A stretch of 57,906 bases of DNA from an uncultured Clostridia bacterium (GCA_944390365.1 CALXPW010000001.1:1-57906); one strand, 5' to 3'. Positions 34,469 through 43,606 are shown, counted from the stretch's first letter. Notes: generated by a model from the sequence alone, not told the origin. Numbers and translations are program-made.

Positions 34469-35278
34469 TTATTTTTCAAATTCATCTAATGTCTTAAACT
34501 GATACCCCATATTCTTTATTTCTTTAATACAATAATCTAAAATATTGCTATTATCTTTTGAGGTGCTATGCAATAGCATTACTTCACCATTATGCACATT
34601 ATCTAGTATTTTCTGTTTTCCATACTCTTCCCTGCCTTGTTTGTTTTCATCCCAATCATCATAAGCAAATGACCACATTACTGTTGTATATCCTAATGTA
34701 TTTGTATATGCTATACTTTTTTCACTATATTCTCCCTTTGGTGGTCTTAAATATTTCATTTCATAACCAAATTTATCATACAAAGCAGTATGAAGTTCCA
34801 TTACATCTTCTTTGATTTGCTCTTCTGTTGATTCTGGCATACATATATGGTCTGCTGTATGATTTCCTATGATATGTCCTTCATCAATCATTCTTTTTAC
34901 TAAATCAGGTTGTGAGTTTAAATAATGACCTGTTATAAAAAAGGTCGCCTTCACATCATTTTGTTTTAATACTTCCAATATTTTTTCTGTGTAACCTGCT
35001 TCGTAGCCACAATCAAAGGTTAAATATATGTATGGTTTTTCACCATTTCCCATACAAATTCCATTATATTCATCAATTATCCTTTTATTCTCTGCCCCTA
35101 AGTCTGGTTGTGCATGATTGTCTGCTCGTTTTATACCCCATTCTATTTTTTTGCTACTTATAACTCCCGTAGAACTTGTTTGTACAGTATCTCCATTCAC
35201 GTTTATTACAGATACTGTAAAAATTATTACTAAACAACAAATTAAAAAAGTTGTCATTTTATTTATATTTATTTTCAT
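34469..35278 (-). CDS. pdaA: polysaccharide deacetylase, PdaA-like (muramic-delta-lactam)
   Basis: NodB-fold deacetylase with an N-terminal signal or anchor segment (about 8-27). The metal and catalytic motifs are YLTFDCGYE, FFITGHYL, IIGNHTADH and LRPPKGEYS, with VMLLHSTSKDN near the end. The length and the WGIKR...NGICMG opening match PdaA, which makes muramic-delta-lactam in spore cortex. The usual Asn after TFD is Cys here (TFDCGYE). ATG 35278 has AAGAGGTG upstream and is preferred to the in-frame GTG at 35287. It precedes yqfC. Confidence 0.87.
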   Translation of the reverse strand: MKININKMTTFLICCLVIIFTVSVINVNGDTVQTSSTGVISSKKIEWGIKRADNHAQPDLGAENKRIIDEYNGICMGNGEKPYIYLTFDCGYEAGYTEKILEVLKQNDVKATFFITGHYLNSQPDLVKRMIDEGHIIGNHTADHICMPESTEEQIKEDVMELHTALYDKFGYEMKYLRPPKGEYSEKSIAYTNTLGYTTVMWSFAYDDWDENKQGREEYGKQKILDNVHNGEVMLLHSTSKDNSNILDYCIKEIKNMGYQFKTLDEFEK

Positions 35279-35437
35279 ACAATACACCTCTTAAACTAAA
35301 TTTATTCTAATATTTCTTAATTATTCCTAACGATGAAAAAAGATAGTTACGCATGACTTAAAAAGTAGACACCTTTTAAAATCTATATTTATTTTAAAAA
35401 ATTCGACAAATAAATTTATTTTTCTAAAAAATTTATA

Positions 35438-35466
35438 TTGACAAGCTTAAATTTTTAGATTATATT
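35438..35466 (+). promoter_or_regulatory. sigma-A promoter of agrA-agrC
   Basis: TTGACA (35438-35443), 17-bp spacer, TATATT (35461-35466), about 75 bp before the start of agrA. Confidence 0.7.
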
Positions 35467-35549
35467 ATTTAAGGAATTGGAAAAATATGGTTGTTTTTCC
35501 TTTTTTTGGAATTTTTTTCGATTTATATTTTATTGTATGGAGGATTTAG

Positions 35550-36290
35550 ATGTTAAGTTTTGTTTTATGTGATGACAATTACGGCGCCATTGACAAATTA
35601 TCTAAAATGTTAAATTCTATAATTATTTCTCATAATTTAAAAGCTCAAATATCTTATACCACAAATAATCCAAATGATTTATTAAATTACTTAAAAGATA
35701 ACCCAACAGATGTACTACTTTTGGACATAGACTTAAAGTCGTCTACCTCTGGGTTACAAATTGCGGAGCAAATTAGAGCAATTGATAAAAATATTTATAT
35801 TATTTTTGTAACAGGACATTTTGAATTTGGCATGGTTGCTTATAAATATAAAACTTTCGATTTCCTACAAAAGCCTTTGACAAAGGAACGATTTGAAGAA
35901 ACTATTTTACGACTTTACTCCGATATTTACGGAAGTACTGCAAGATATATAAGACTGGATAATGACAAAACAGTAATAAAGGAAAATAGTATAAGGTTTA
36001 TAAAAAAGGAAGGTATGAAGGTAATATTTCACACAGATACAAGGGATTATGAAACATATAGCTCGTTTAATAAGATATCTGGAATGTTACCTAATAATTT
36101 TGTCAGATGCCATAAGTCTTATATAGTAAATGTTTCGAAAATAACTGATATAGATTTATCAGAGAATGAAATTTCTTTTACTAATAATGATAAATGCTAT
36201 ATCGGTCCAAAGTATAAAAATGATTTTATGGAGGTTTTAAAAAATGAATACTTTACAAACAATATGGTCAGCATTGACTGTGCCAAATGA
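35550..36290 (+). CDS. agrA: AgrA-like LytTR response regulator
   Basis: Cytoplasmic response regulator. The receiver domain (1-125) has the acidic pair D8-D9, phospho-acceptor D59 in LLLDID and FLQKP with the conserved Lys. The LytTR DNA-binding domain (about 140-240) contains YETYSSFNKISGMLPNNFVRCHKSYIVN, broken here into its overlapping conserved words NNFVRCHKSYIVN and ISF. The length of 246 matches AgrA. Its end overlaps the start of the kinase gene by 47 bp, so the pair is coupled. ATG is preceded by ATGGAGG. Confidence 0.9.
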   Translation: MLSFVLCDDNYGAIDKLSKMLNSIIISHNLKAQISYTTNNPNDLLNYLKDNPTDVLLLDIDLKSSTSGLQIAEQIRAIDKNIYIIFVTGHFEFGMVAYKYKTFDFLQKPLTKERFEETILRLYSDIYGSTARYIRLDNDKTVIKENSIRFIKKEGMKVIFHTDTRDYETYSSFNKISGMLPNNFVRCHKSYIVNVSKITDIDLSENEISFTNNDKCYIGPKYKNDFMEVLKNEYFTNNMVSIDCAK

Positions 36291-37596
36291 GTTATTATTT
36301 AAGATAATTTCTATCCCTTTAAATTATCTAGATGTTTACATCGGTATGCTTTTGTTTACTACAATTTTAAGCATAAGTAATACAAATAAGCAAAGACTTA
36401 TATATGTAGGTCTATATGGAACTATGGCAACAATTATTACCTTTGTTGTTCCTACTTCTTACTCAGTTTTTGCCAATATTATTCTTTGGCCATTAATGGT
36501 TTACTTTGTATTTAAAACTACAATATTAAAAAGTATATTAGCAGAAGCTATTACTTTAATAGTTACTTCTATTCTTGAATTTATATTTGCTAATATTTTT
36601 CTACAATTTTTCAATATTACTTCTGAAATGATTATGACTATTCCGATTTACAGATTAATTGTAGTATTAAGCATATATCTAATTATGTTCTTATTAACAA
36701 AGCTAATTCATATTTTTAAATTAAATATACAAATATTCGATAATATGAATATAAAGACAAAAATTTTATTAATTATTAATGCTTTATTAATTGTAATTGT
36801 TCTAGCAATGCAATTTTACTTGCTTAGATTTTATAGTGTTTCTATGCCAACTTTTATTACTTTAATAAGTATTATAGGTTTAATTGCATATTTTGCAGTA
36901 AGTCTTTATAGTATGATTAATGTTTCTAAACTTGAATCTACAAAAATAGATTTAGAAAATGCCAATAATACTATTCACTCATTAACAATTTTGCATGACC
37001 AAGTTAGATCTTTCAAGCATGATTTTGATAATATGGTAAACAGTATTGGTGGTTATGTAGTAAATGAAGATATTGAAGGACTTAAAAAATATTACAATCA
37101 ACTTTTAGAAGAGTGTCATAAAACAAATAACTTGTATGCACTATCCCCTACAGTTATAAATCATCCCGCAATTTATCATTTACTCGCAACCAAGTATTAT
37201 GAGGCTGACCATAAAAATATTCAAATTAACTTAGATGTATTTTTAGATTTGAATGAAATTGAAGAACGCATGAAAATTTACGATTTTACTAGAATACTTG
37301 GCATCTTATTAGATAATGCAATTGAAGCGACAGTAGAATGTGAAAAGAAAATTATAAATGTTACTTTTAGAAAAGAAATGTCAAATAATATGATAGCAGT
37401 AATTATTCAAAACACTTATAACAACAAGGATGTAAATACAGAAACTATCTACCAGAAAGGTGTAAGTAGCAAAGAAAACCATAGTGGACTTGGATTATGG
37501 AAAATAAGGCAAATATTAATGCATAATAACAACTTAAATTTATTTACTACTAAAAATGAGGAGTTCTTTACACAACAATTTGAAATATTTAAATAA
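36244..37596 (+). CDS. agrC: AgrC-like peptide-sensing histidine kinase
   Basis: HPK10-type sensor. About six membrane segments occupy residues 20-220 and would form the autoinducer-binding part. The phospho-acceptor motif is VRSFKHDFDNM, with His near residue 260. The HATPase region has LGILLDNAIEAT (N box) and SGLGLWKIRQIL (G box). The 450-residue length is typical. It is cotranscribed with agrA, and the cognate peptide and processing protease lie convergently downstream. Confidence 0.9.
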   Translation: MNTLQTIWSALTVPNELLFKIISIPLNYLDVYIGMLLFTTILSISNTNKQRLIYVGLYGTMATIITFVVPTSYSVFANIILWPLMVYFVFKTTILKSILAEAITLIVTSILEFIFANIFLQFFNITSEMIMTIPIYRLIVVLSIYLIMFLLTKLIHIFKLNIQIFDNMNIKTKILLIINALLIVIVLAMQFYLLRFYSVSMPTFITLISIIGLIAYFAVSLYSMINVSKLESTKIDLENANNTIHSLTILHDQVRSFKHDFDNMVNSIGGYVVNEDIEGLKKYYNQLLEECHKTNNLYALSPTVINHPAIYHLLATKYYEADHKNIQINLDVFLDLNEIEERMKIYDFTRILGILLDNAIEATVECEKKIINVTFRKEMSNNMIAVIIQNTYNNKDVNTETIYQKGVSSKENHSGLGLWKIRQILMHNNNLNLFTTKNEEFFTQQFEIFK

Positions 37597-37604
37597 GTTT
37601 TGGC

Positions 37605-37640
37605 ACTAAAAATAGTCTCTATAAAGAGGCTATTTTTAGT
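37605..37640. terminator. bidirectional terminator between agrC and agrD
   Basis: ACTAAAAATAG...CTCT pairs with AGAGG...CTATTTTTAGT around a small loop. It lies between convergent agrC and agrD. Confidence 0.8.
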
Positions 37641-37705
37641 TTGTCGATTTTTATATTTTATTATATGGAAAATAGTTGTTATCCTATTTGCTTTTATATT
37701 TTTAA

Positions 37706-37825
37706 CTAATCCTTTTTTATTAGTGATGCAGGCATTTTTGGTTGATGGAACATTCCCATTACCAAGCAAGCTGTATTAGTTGACTTTGCATATTTTTCTG
37801 CTAATTTTGCTAAAGTTTTTAACAT
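37706..37825 (-). CDS. agrD: AgrD cyclic peptide autoinducer precursor
   Basis: A 39-codon gene with an excellent ribosome binding site (GGGGAGGAA, 7 bp before ATG 37825). The peptide has an amphipathic N-terminus (MLKTLAKLAEKYAKSTNTA), then CLVMGMF and the charged tail HQPKMPASLIKKD. The tail matches the conserved AgrD recognition segment (x-[EQ]-P-K-x-P-x-S-L). Cys20 would form the thiolactone with the C-terminal residue of the ring, probably Met25 or Phe26 after AgrB cleavage. It lies 84 bp downstream of agrB in the same direction. Confidence 0.88.
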   Translation of the reverse strand: MLKTLAKLAEKYAKSTNTACLVMGMFHQPKMPASLIKKD

Positions 37826-37909
37826 ATAGATTCCTCCCCTGTTTTTTAATTTATATAATAAAACATTGCCGGCAAATGTTTATATTATCTTTATTATTAT
37901 TTTTTATAC

Positions 37910-38539
37910 TTAACTTTCCAATTGCTTTTCATAAATTTCATGACCATATTTATTGTTTGTTAGTTTATAGGCTATTCTAGTTATTGATAATGATTGAATA
38001 ATACTTCCTATAATTAATATGTTTGAATACACTTGATTTTGAATTATTAATGACACTCCAAGTGTTAAAGTCAATGTTATATATGATAATATTTTCTTCT
38101 GTCTTCTTTCTTTTTTACTTATAATAGGTACGTTTTCTGTGTCTGCTGGTGCATACATGCTTATCATTAACATTCCAAATACGAAGCTTAATGCAACTAA
38201 AACATATTTCTCTATGCTATCTAACACTAATAATTTGCTTAGAATCACATTTCCATAGTAGAAAACTGTACTGCCTATAATACACCCTAAATGTGTATGT
38301 AAGTGAAAGCCACCTGATACTGTTTTATATGGTATTAAAGCAAAATATGCGAATAACATTTCTAGTCCAAATCCTAATATAAAACTAATTCCAAAAAGCA
38401 ATATCATTTTTGGTGCTTCGCCTATCAATAGTTGCAGTCCGTATAGTATTGCTTCTCCTTGTTCATCTGTAATCTCGGGCATTTTTTTCTTCATTTTACT
38501 AAGTATATAATTGCAAAATTTTTCTATCAATTTGCTCAC
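37910..38539 (-). CDS. agrB: AgrB-like autoinducer-processing membrane protease
   Basis: Membrane cysteine endopeptidase that trims and cyclises AgrD. It shows the family opening with EITDEQGEAILYGLQLLIGE, and YKTVSGGFHLHTHLGCIIGS holds the catalytic His and Cys (H...C spacing as in AgrB). About five or six membrane segments fill the rest. GTG 38539 is the first start, but TTG 38530 is better spaced from GAGGTGAG, giving about 206 residues. agrD follows. Head-to-head arrangement with agrAC differs from the staphylococcal BDCA operon. Confidence 0.92.
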   Translation of the reverse strand: MSKLIEKFCNYILSKMKKKMPEITDEQGEAILYGLQLLIGEAPKMILLFGISFILGFGLEMLFAYFALIPYKTVSGGFHLHTHLGCIIGSTVFYYGNVILSKLLVLDSIEKYVLVALSFVFGMLMISMYAPADTENVPIISKKERRQKKILSYITLTLTLGVSLIIQNQVYSNILIIGSIIQSLSITRIAYKLTNNKYGHEIYEKQLES

Positions 38540-38684
38540 CTCATTTGAACTAAGATAATAATAATACTTTTTCCGACACTTTTTTCGTTTTATATACGAA
38601 TAGTGGCTGCTATTTTACAAAAAGTTTATTTTATGTTTTCAAATAAGATTTTTGTGCTTTCGTAAAATTTACATAAATACAAAA

Positions 38685-38818
38685 TAATAGTATGTATTTT
38701 TTATTATTGCTTACGTTCCCCCAACATCGTACAAACTGTAAAACTTCGTTCAACAGTTTGTAAACTTGTCGGTCCCCACCTTAAGAACTCCTGCACTAAT
38801 AAAAAATACATACTATTA
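38685..38818. repeat. nested palindromic element, family B copy 1
   Basis: 22-bp perfect outer arms (38685-38706 with 38797-38818) abut the stop codon of the pseudouridine synthase gene. Inside, ACAAACTGT and ACAGTTTGT form a second stem. The loops carry GGAG, GGTGGGGACCGAC and GTTGGGGG in minus orientation, shared with 44690-44832. Confidence 0.85.
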
Positions 38819-39505
38819 CTATAATTCCACACCCTCTAAAATTTTCCAACTGCCTATAGGTTCAGGAATTGATTTAAATATCATCTCTTCCTTAGTTATA
38901 GGGTGTTGTATCTTTAATTCATATGCCCAAAGGGCGATTTGCTTTCCATGTCCTCTTCCACCATATTTTTGATCTCCATATATGCTATGATTTCTACTAG
39001 AAAGTTGTACTCTTATTTGATGATGTCTTCCTGTATGTAAATTTATCTTTAATAGTGATAAGTCTATCTCTTCGTTATATTTTAAAACTTCATAGTCCAA
39101 AGATGCAAACTTAGAATTTTTTGTGCCCTCTTTTACCACTTTGCTCATGTTGTTTTTTTCGTTTTTTAACAAGTAATCTTCTAATACTCCTTTTGTTTTA
39201 TCCATTTTTCCATTTGCAATTACTAAATACGTTTTTTGAAACACCTTTTCTCGTACTTGCTCGCTTAGTCTTCCTGCAGCTTTTGAAGTTTTGGCAAATA
39301 CCATTACTCCACCAACTGGTCTATCCAGTCTATGTACCAAGCCTAAATACACATTGCCTGGTTTATTGTATTTTTCCTTTAAATATTCTTTTATAATGGT
39401 AAGCATATCTATATCGCCTGTTTTATCCCCCTGTGATGGTATATTAACTGGCTTTTCAACTACAATTATATGATTATCTTCAAATATTACTTTTAAATTT
39501 TGCAT
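38819..39505 (-). CDS. RluA-family pseudouridine synthase
   Basis: Pseudouridine synthase acting on rRNA or tRNA. The catalytic motif is GLVHRLDRPVGGVMVFAKTS with Asp near residue 60. LHTGRHHQIRVQLSSRNHSIYGD and ALWAYELKIQHPIT close the fold. At 228 residues it has no S4 domain, which suggests a single-domain RluA-type member of the RluD group; the target base is unknown. It is monocistronic, and its stop codon touches the family B palindrome. Confidence 0.9.
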   Translation of the reverse strand: MQNLKVIFEDNHIIVVEKPVNIPSQGDKTGDIDMLTIIKEYLKEKYNKPGNVYLGLVHRLDRPVGGVMVFAKTSKAAGRLSEQVREKVFQKTYLVIANGKMDKTKGVLEDYLLKNEKNNMSKVVKEGTKNSKFASLDYEVLKYNEEIDLSLLKINLHTGRHHQIRVQLSSRNHSIYGDQKYGGRGHGKQIALWAYELKIQHPITKEEMIFKSIPEPIGSWKILEGVEL

Positions 39506-39654
39506 TTTTTCTATATGATTATTTAATAATCATAATCTCCTTTCAACATTTTAGTTTTTATTATATTGCAAAATTATTGAATTTTCAACTAGTTATTAGG
39601 ATTTTTGTTTTAAAAGTATATTTTAAGTTCTATGTTTTTAAAGATTTAATCAAC

Positions 39655-39683
39655 TTGACATATTTTATTAAAAATGGCATAAT
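39655..39683 (+). promoter_or_regulatory. sigma-A promoter of the DUF4190-deoD pair
   Basis: TTGACA (39655-39660), 17-bp spacer, CATAAT (39678-39683); GAAAGGGGGA follows before the start codon. Confidence 0.75.
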
Positions 39684-39706
39684 ATCCTTGGAAAGGGGGA
39701 ATAATA

Positions 39707-40000
39707 ATGGAATCAAACGAACAAAAAATTCAAGAAAAAACTAACTCAAGTGTAGGCTATGGAATTGCTTCACTAATATTTGGAATAATATCTATTATAT
39801 CTTTATGCTTTATTATTATTTCTATATTATCTGCAGTTCTAGCAATTGTATTTGGATTTATTGCTATGAAAAAAGGTGATAAATTAGGAAAAGCCGGCTT
39901 AATTTTAGGTATAATTTCAATAGTAATAACATTTTTACTATTCCTATTTTTACAAGTATTGGATGTATCATTATTTGTAATTCCTAGCTGGTATAAATAA
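39707..40000 (+). CDS. DUF4190-type small membrane protein
   Basis: A 97-residue protein with a hydrophilic N-terminus and two membrane segments (about 18-50 and 62-85) joined by AMKKGDKLGKAGLILG. This arrangement and the SVGYGIASLIFGIISI opening are those of DUF4190 proteins. Function unknown. It lies 14 bp before deoD with GGGGGA at a good distance from its ATG, so the two share a promoter. Confidence 0.75.
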   Translation: MESNEQKIQEKTNSSVGYGIASLIFGIISIISLCFIIISILSAVLAIVFGFIAMKKGDKLGKAGLILGIISIVITFLLFLFLQVLDVSLFVIPSWYK

Positions 40001-40014
40001 TTAGGAGGAAACTT

Positions 40015-40758
40015 ATGTCAATTCATTGTAACGCAAGAAAAGAAGATATCGAAAAAACTGTTCTTATGCCAGGCGATCCATTAAGGGCAAAATATATTGC
40101 CGAAAATTTTTTAGAAAATGCAAGATTGGTTAACAGCGTAAGAAATATGTTGGCTTACACAGGAGCATATAAAGGAAAACCTGTTACTGTATTTTCTTCT
40201 GGTATGGGTATGCCAAGTATGGGAATTTATTCGTATGAACTTTTTAAATTTTATGATGTAGAGAATATTATTAGAATAGGTTCTTGTGGTGCTTATAACG
40301 AAAATTTAAATTTATTTGATACTATATTAGTAGATAAGAGCTACACAGAGGGAAATTTTGCTTATGAGTGGAGCGAAAAAGAGTGCCATATTGTTGAGTC
40401 AAATAAAGAACTTAATTCTAAATTAGAAGAAACTGCAAGCAAAATAAATATTCCATATATTAAAGGTAACACTTTATGTAATGATTGTTTTGATGGTTAT
40501 TTAGATGATATTGATAGCTTTATAGCTAGATTTCCTAAAGATTTAAATATTATAGCTTGTGAGATGGAAGCTTTTGCATTATTTTATATGGCTAAGTATT
40601 TTAATAAGAAAGCTGCTTGTCTTCTAACTGTTGTAGATTCTCATTATAAAAACCAAGTTAGTACCCCAGAAGAGAGAGAACGTTCTTTAAACGATATGAT
40701 TAAATTAGCTTTAGAGAGCGTGGACAAAGGGGACACTCCTTTTTGTCCACAAAATTAA
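40015..40758 (+). CDS. deoD: purine-nucleoside phosphorylase, DeoD type
   Basis: Hexameric phosphorylase that splits purine nucleosides with phosphate for salvage. It shows VLMPGDPLRAKYIAE, SSGMGMPSMGIYSYEL, RIGSCGAYN and CEMEAFALF, with phosphate- and base-binding residues present. The length is 247, but the last dozen residues (DKGDTPFCPQN and its start) are encoded by the REP-like repeat, replacing the normal C-terminus. AGGAGG precedes ATG. It is convergent with mgtA. Confidence 0.94.
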   Translation: MSIHCNARKEDIEKTVLMPGDPLRAKYIAENFLENARLVNSVRNMLAYTGAYKGKPVTVFSSGMGMPSMGIYSYELFKFYDVENIIRIGSCGAYNENLNLFDTILVDKSYTEGNFAYEWSEKECHIVESNKELNSKLEETASKINIPYIKGNTLCNDCFDGYLDDIDSFIARFPKDLNIIACEMEAFALFYMAKYFNKKAACLLTVVDSHYKNQVSTPEERERSLNDMIKLALESVDKGDTPFCPQN

Positions 40759-40830
40759 ACTATCAATTTTTATTATTTCTAATATAATATAAACGTGGAC
40801 AAAAGGCAGTAGTCCCCTTTGTCCACGCTT
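40719..40830. repeat. REP-like palindromic repeat, family E copy 2
   Basis: Two hairpins with GTGGACAAA arms (40720-40750 and 40795-40826) flank an AT-rich spacer between convergent deoD and mgtA. The first hairpin lies inside the deoD reading frame. Same architecture as 6821-6909. Confidence 0.8.
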
Positions 40831-40833
40831 TTC

Positions 40834-43407
40834 TTATAACCATTCTTTGTACTTTTTAATATATTGTCTTTTTACAATAGAAGCTAATAAACAGTATAGT
40901 ACAGGCACTAGTAAAATAATTGAAAAATATTTTAGTGGTATTGGAACTAGTCCTATATATTTTCCTATAAAAGTAAATGGTATTAAAATTGCAACTATAC
41001 TTAAACCAATTGATGTAGCATATACAGCTTTTGAACTGTGGCTTTCTATAAATGGTGTTTTTGCTGTTCTTATTACGTGTAATCCTATTAGGTTTGACAC
41101 AACTCCATACGAGAACCATATTGACTGGAATAGCGCTGCATCTGGAAGTCTTAATCCAAATCCAAACCATAATATTGAGAATACCATTAAGTCAAATACA
41201 GAACTTGCTGGCCCCATCCATAGCATAAATCTTTTTATACTTTTCATACTCCATACTCGAGGTTTGTCTAAATATTCTCTATCCACATTATCATAAGGTA
41301 TTGACAGTTGACCTAAATCGTATATTAAACTTTGTACTAATAATTGTATAGGTGTTATTGGGAAAAATGGTAGCAAAATGCTTGCAATTAGAACTGATAG
41401 TACTTCTCCAAAGTTAAAGCTTACAGCCATTTTTATATACTTTTGTAAATTTCCAAATGTCTTTCTTCCTTCTATCACGCCATCTGTAAGTACTCCTAGG
41501 TCTTTTTCTAGCAATATTATATCTGCAGTTTCCTTTGTAATGTCTACTGCTGTATCCACAGATATTCCTACTTCTGCATTATGCATTGATGGTGCATCAT
41601 TTATACCATCACCCATATAGCCTACAACATTTCCTGCTTCTTTTAAAATTCTTACTATTCTTGCTTTTTGTATAGGTGACAATTTAGCATATACATTAGT
41701 CTTTTTTAGTAGTCTTCTTAATGCAGTATCTGATAGTTTATCAATTTTGCTTCCTAATACTATTTTATCAGTATTTATTCCCACTTTATCACATATTGCT
41801 TTGGTTACATATTCGTTATCTCCTGTAAGAACTATAACCCTAATTCCATCTCTATTTAGTCTTGCAATTTCATTTTTTGCACTTTCCTTTGGTGGGTCTA
41901 AGAAGCCTATAAAGCCTATCAAAACCATTTTTGACTCGTCTTTAACAGAAAAACTTTTTACATCTGCTATGTCATTTTTTTGTGCAACTGCTACAACTCT
42001 AAGTCCTTGTTTATTTAAATCCTTAGTCATACTTAAAATATTTTGCTTTATATCTCTTGTAATCTCAGAAACTTCTCCTTTGTAATCTACCATAGTACAT
42101 ATACTTAAAATTTCTTCTACAGCCCCTTTAGTTATGAGTTGCTTTTTCTTTCCGTCCGATACTACTACAGATAATCTTCTTCTTGAGAAATCAAATGGTA
42201 TTTCATCTATTTTCTCATATTTTTCTTCTATTCCTTTTAATTCTGTTTTAGCAGTTCTAGCTATAACTGCTTCATCTATATTTCCTTTTAAACCTGTTTG
42301 AAAATATGCATTTAGAAAAGCATGTTTTAATACTCTTGTGTCTTCCTCTCCTTTTATGTCTAAATATTTTTCTAGTACAATTTTATCCTCTGTTAAAGTT
42401 CCTGTTTTATCGGTACACAAAATATTCATTGCTCCAAAACTTTGAATGCTGTCTAGTCTCTTTACAATTGTCTTCTTTTTAGACATTCTTGTTGCACCTT
42501 TTGCTAAACTTGATGATAGTATTACAGGTAAAAGCAATGGTGTTATACCTATTGCAATTGCCACTGCAAAGGTAAATGCTGTAATTGTTCCATGTTTTGC
42601 AGCATTTACTATGAAGGTTATCGGTATAAGAACTAGCATAAATTTAATAAGCAATTTACTTACACTCTCAATACCTTTTTGAAAAGCTGTTTTTGGCTTT
42701 TCGTCTGTAATATTGTCTGCAACCTTTCCAAAGTAAGTACTATCTCCTATGCTTATAACCACGCCTCTTGCTGAGCCACTCATAACATTAGTTCCCATAA
42801 AGCAAATTGTGTCTAAATCAGTTATATCCTCTATTTTACCTTTTTGTTCAGATTCTGCAACCTTTTTTACAGAGTCACTTTCCCCTGTTAAAGAGGATTG
42901 AACAACATATAAATCTTTTGACTCAATTATTCTTAAATCTGCTGGAATTAAGTCCCCTGCCGATAAAATAACTACATCTCCAACTGTAATATCCTCTGAT
43001 GGAATTTTTATTACTTTTCCATTTCGTAATACTGTAGTTTTAACAGAAACTAAATTTTTTAATTTTTCTGCTGCTTTATTTGACCTATATACTTCAAAAA
43101 ATTCCAATAATGTACTTGCTAAAATCAGCACAAGAATTACTATAATATTAGCATAACTTGGTGGAGTAGTTAAAATTACATCTGTGTAAAACAATACAAA
43201 AACAATTCCTAATAATATTAAGTTAAATGTGCTAAATAAGCTCTCTAATAAATAATTGTACCATTGCTTCGGCTTTTTTTGTTTCATTACATTCTTTCCG
43301 TACTTACTTAAATTATTTTTTACATCTGATGAGCTTAAACCTCTTCTCTTAAAATTTTTCTCTTTTAAAAACTCTTCAACACTGCTTGTACACTCTCTTT
43401 CGTACAT
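40834..43407 (-). CDS. mgtA: magnesium-translocating P-type ATPase
   Basis: P3B-type ATPase that imports Mg2+. It shows SAGDLIPADLRII, SSLTGES, the phosphorylation site LCTDKTGTLTEDK, GDGINDAPSMHNAEVGIS and about ten membrane segments in the usual 2+2+6 layout. The length of 857 is typical of MgtA/MgtB. TPPSYANIIVI and the FNFGEVLSV region agree with the subgroup. A 22-codon leader ORF ends 1 bp before its ATG, suggesting translational control. Convergent with deoD. Confidence 0.93.
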   Translation of the reverse strand: MYERECTSSVEEFLKEKNFKRRGLSSSDVKNNLSKYGKNVMKQKKPKQWYNYLLESLFSTFNLILLGIVFVLFYTDVILTTPPSYANIIVILVLILASTLLEFFEVYRSNKAAEKLKNLVSVKTTVLRNGKVIKIPSEDITVGDVVILSAGDLIPADLRIIESKDLYVVQSSLTGESDSVKKVAESEQKGKIEDITDLDTICFMGTNVMSGSARGVVISIGDSTYFGKVADNITDEKPKTAFQKGIESVSKLLIKFMLVLIPITFIVNAAKHGTITAFTFAVAIAIGITPLLLPVILSSSLAKGATRMSKKKTIVKRLDSIQSFGAMNILCTDKTGTLTEDKIVLEKYLDIKGEEDTRVLKHAFLNAYFQTGLKGNIDEAVIARTAKTELKGIEEKYEKIDEIPFDFSRRRLSVVVSDGKKKQLITKGAVEEILSICTMVDYKGEVSEITRDIKQNILSMTKDLNKQGLRVVAVAQKNDIADVKSFSVKDESKMVLIGFIGFLDPPKESAKNEIARLNRDGIRVIVLTGDNEYVTKAICDKVGINTDKIVLGSKIDKLSDTALRRLLKKTNVYAKLSPIQKARIVRILKEAGNVVGYMGDGINDAPSMHNAEVGISVDTAVDITKETADIILLEKDLGVLTDGVIEGRKTFGNLQKYIKMAVSFNFGEVLSVLIASILLPFFPITPIQLLVQSLIYDLGQLSIPYDNVDREYLDKPRVWSMKSIKRFMLWMGPASSVFDLMVFSILWFGFGLRLPDAALFQSIWFSYGVVSNLIGLHVIRTAKTPFIESHSSKAVYATSIGLSIVAILIPFTFIGKYIGLVPIPLKYFSIILLVPVLYCLLASIVKRQYIKKYKEWL

Positions 43408-43408
43408 T

Positions 43409-43477
43409 TTAATCCTCTCCTTTTCTTGGATTCATTTCAATCATTTGTGCATCTATTTTATCTACTAAATTACTCAT
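43409..43477 (-). CDS. 22-residue leader ORF of mgtA
   Basis: ATG 43477 opens MSNLVDKIDAQMIEMNPRKG followed by E-D and TAA, ending 1 bp before the mgtA ATG and covering its ribosome binding site (AAAGGAGAGG). The peptide is acidic with a Pro near the end. It starts only about 20 bp downstream of a TATAAT, so it may be translated from a very short leader. By analogy with MgtL-type leader peptides it may sense Mg2+ through ribosome behaviour; this is inference. It could also merely be a coupled start. Confidence 0.5.
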   Translation of the reverse strand: MSNLVDKIDAQMIEMNPRKGED

Positions 43478-43494
43478 TTTATTACTACTTAAAA

Positions 43495-43521
43495 ATTATA
43501 CCACAAGTTTTTATAATTCAA
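43495..43521 (-). promoter_or_regulatory. possible promoter of mgtA
   Basis: Minus strand TATAAT at 43500-43495 with TTGAAT at 43521-43516; the 15-bp spacer is short, so the -35 assignment is weak. Confidence 0.4.
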
Positions 43522-43606
43522 TCATTATTTATAATTTTTTTAATTATTTTTTATATTTCTTTTAATACTAGTTTTAACTAGCTTTTTAGTTGTACATTAA
43601 TTTTTT

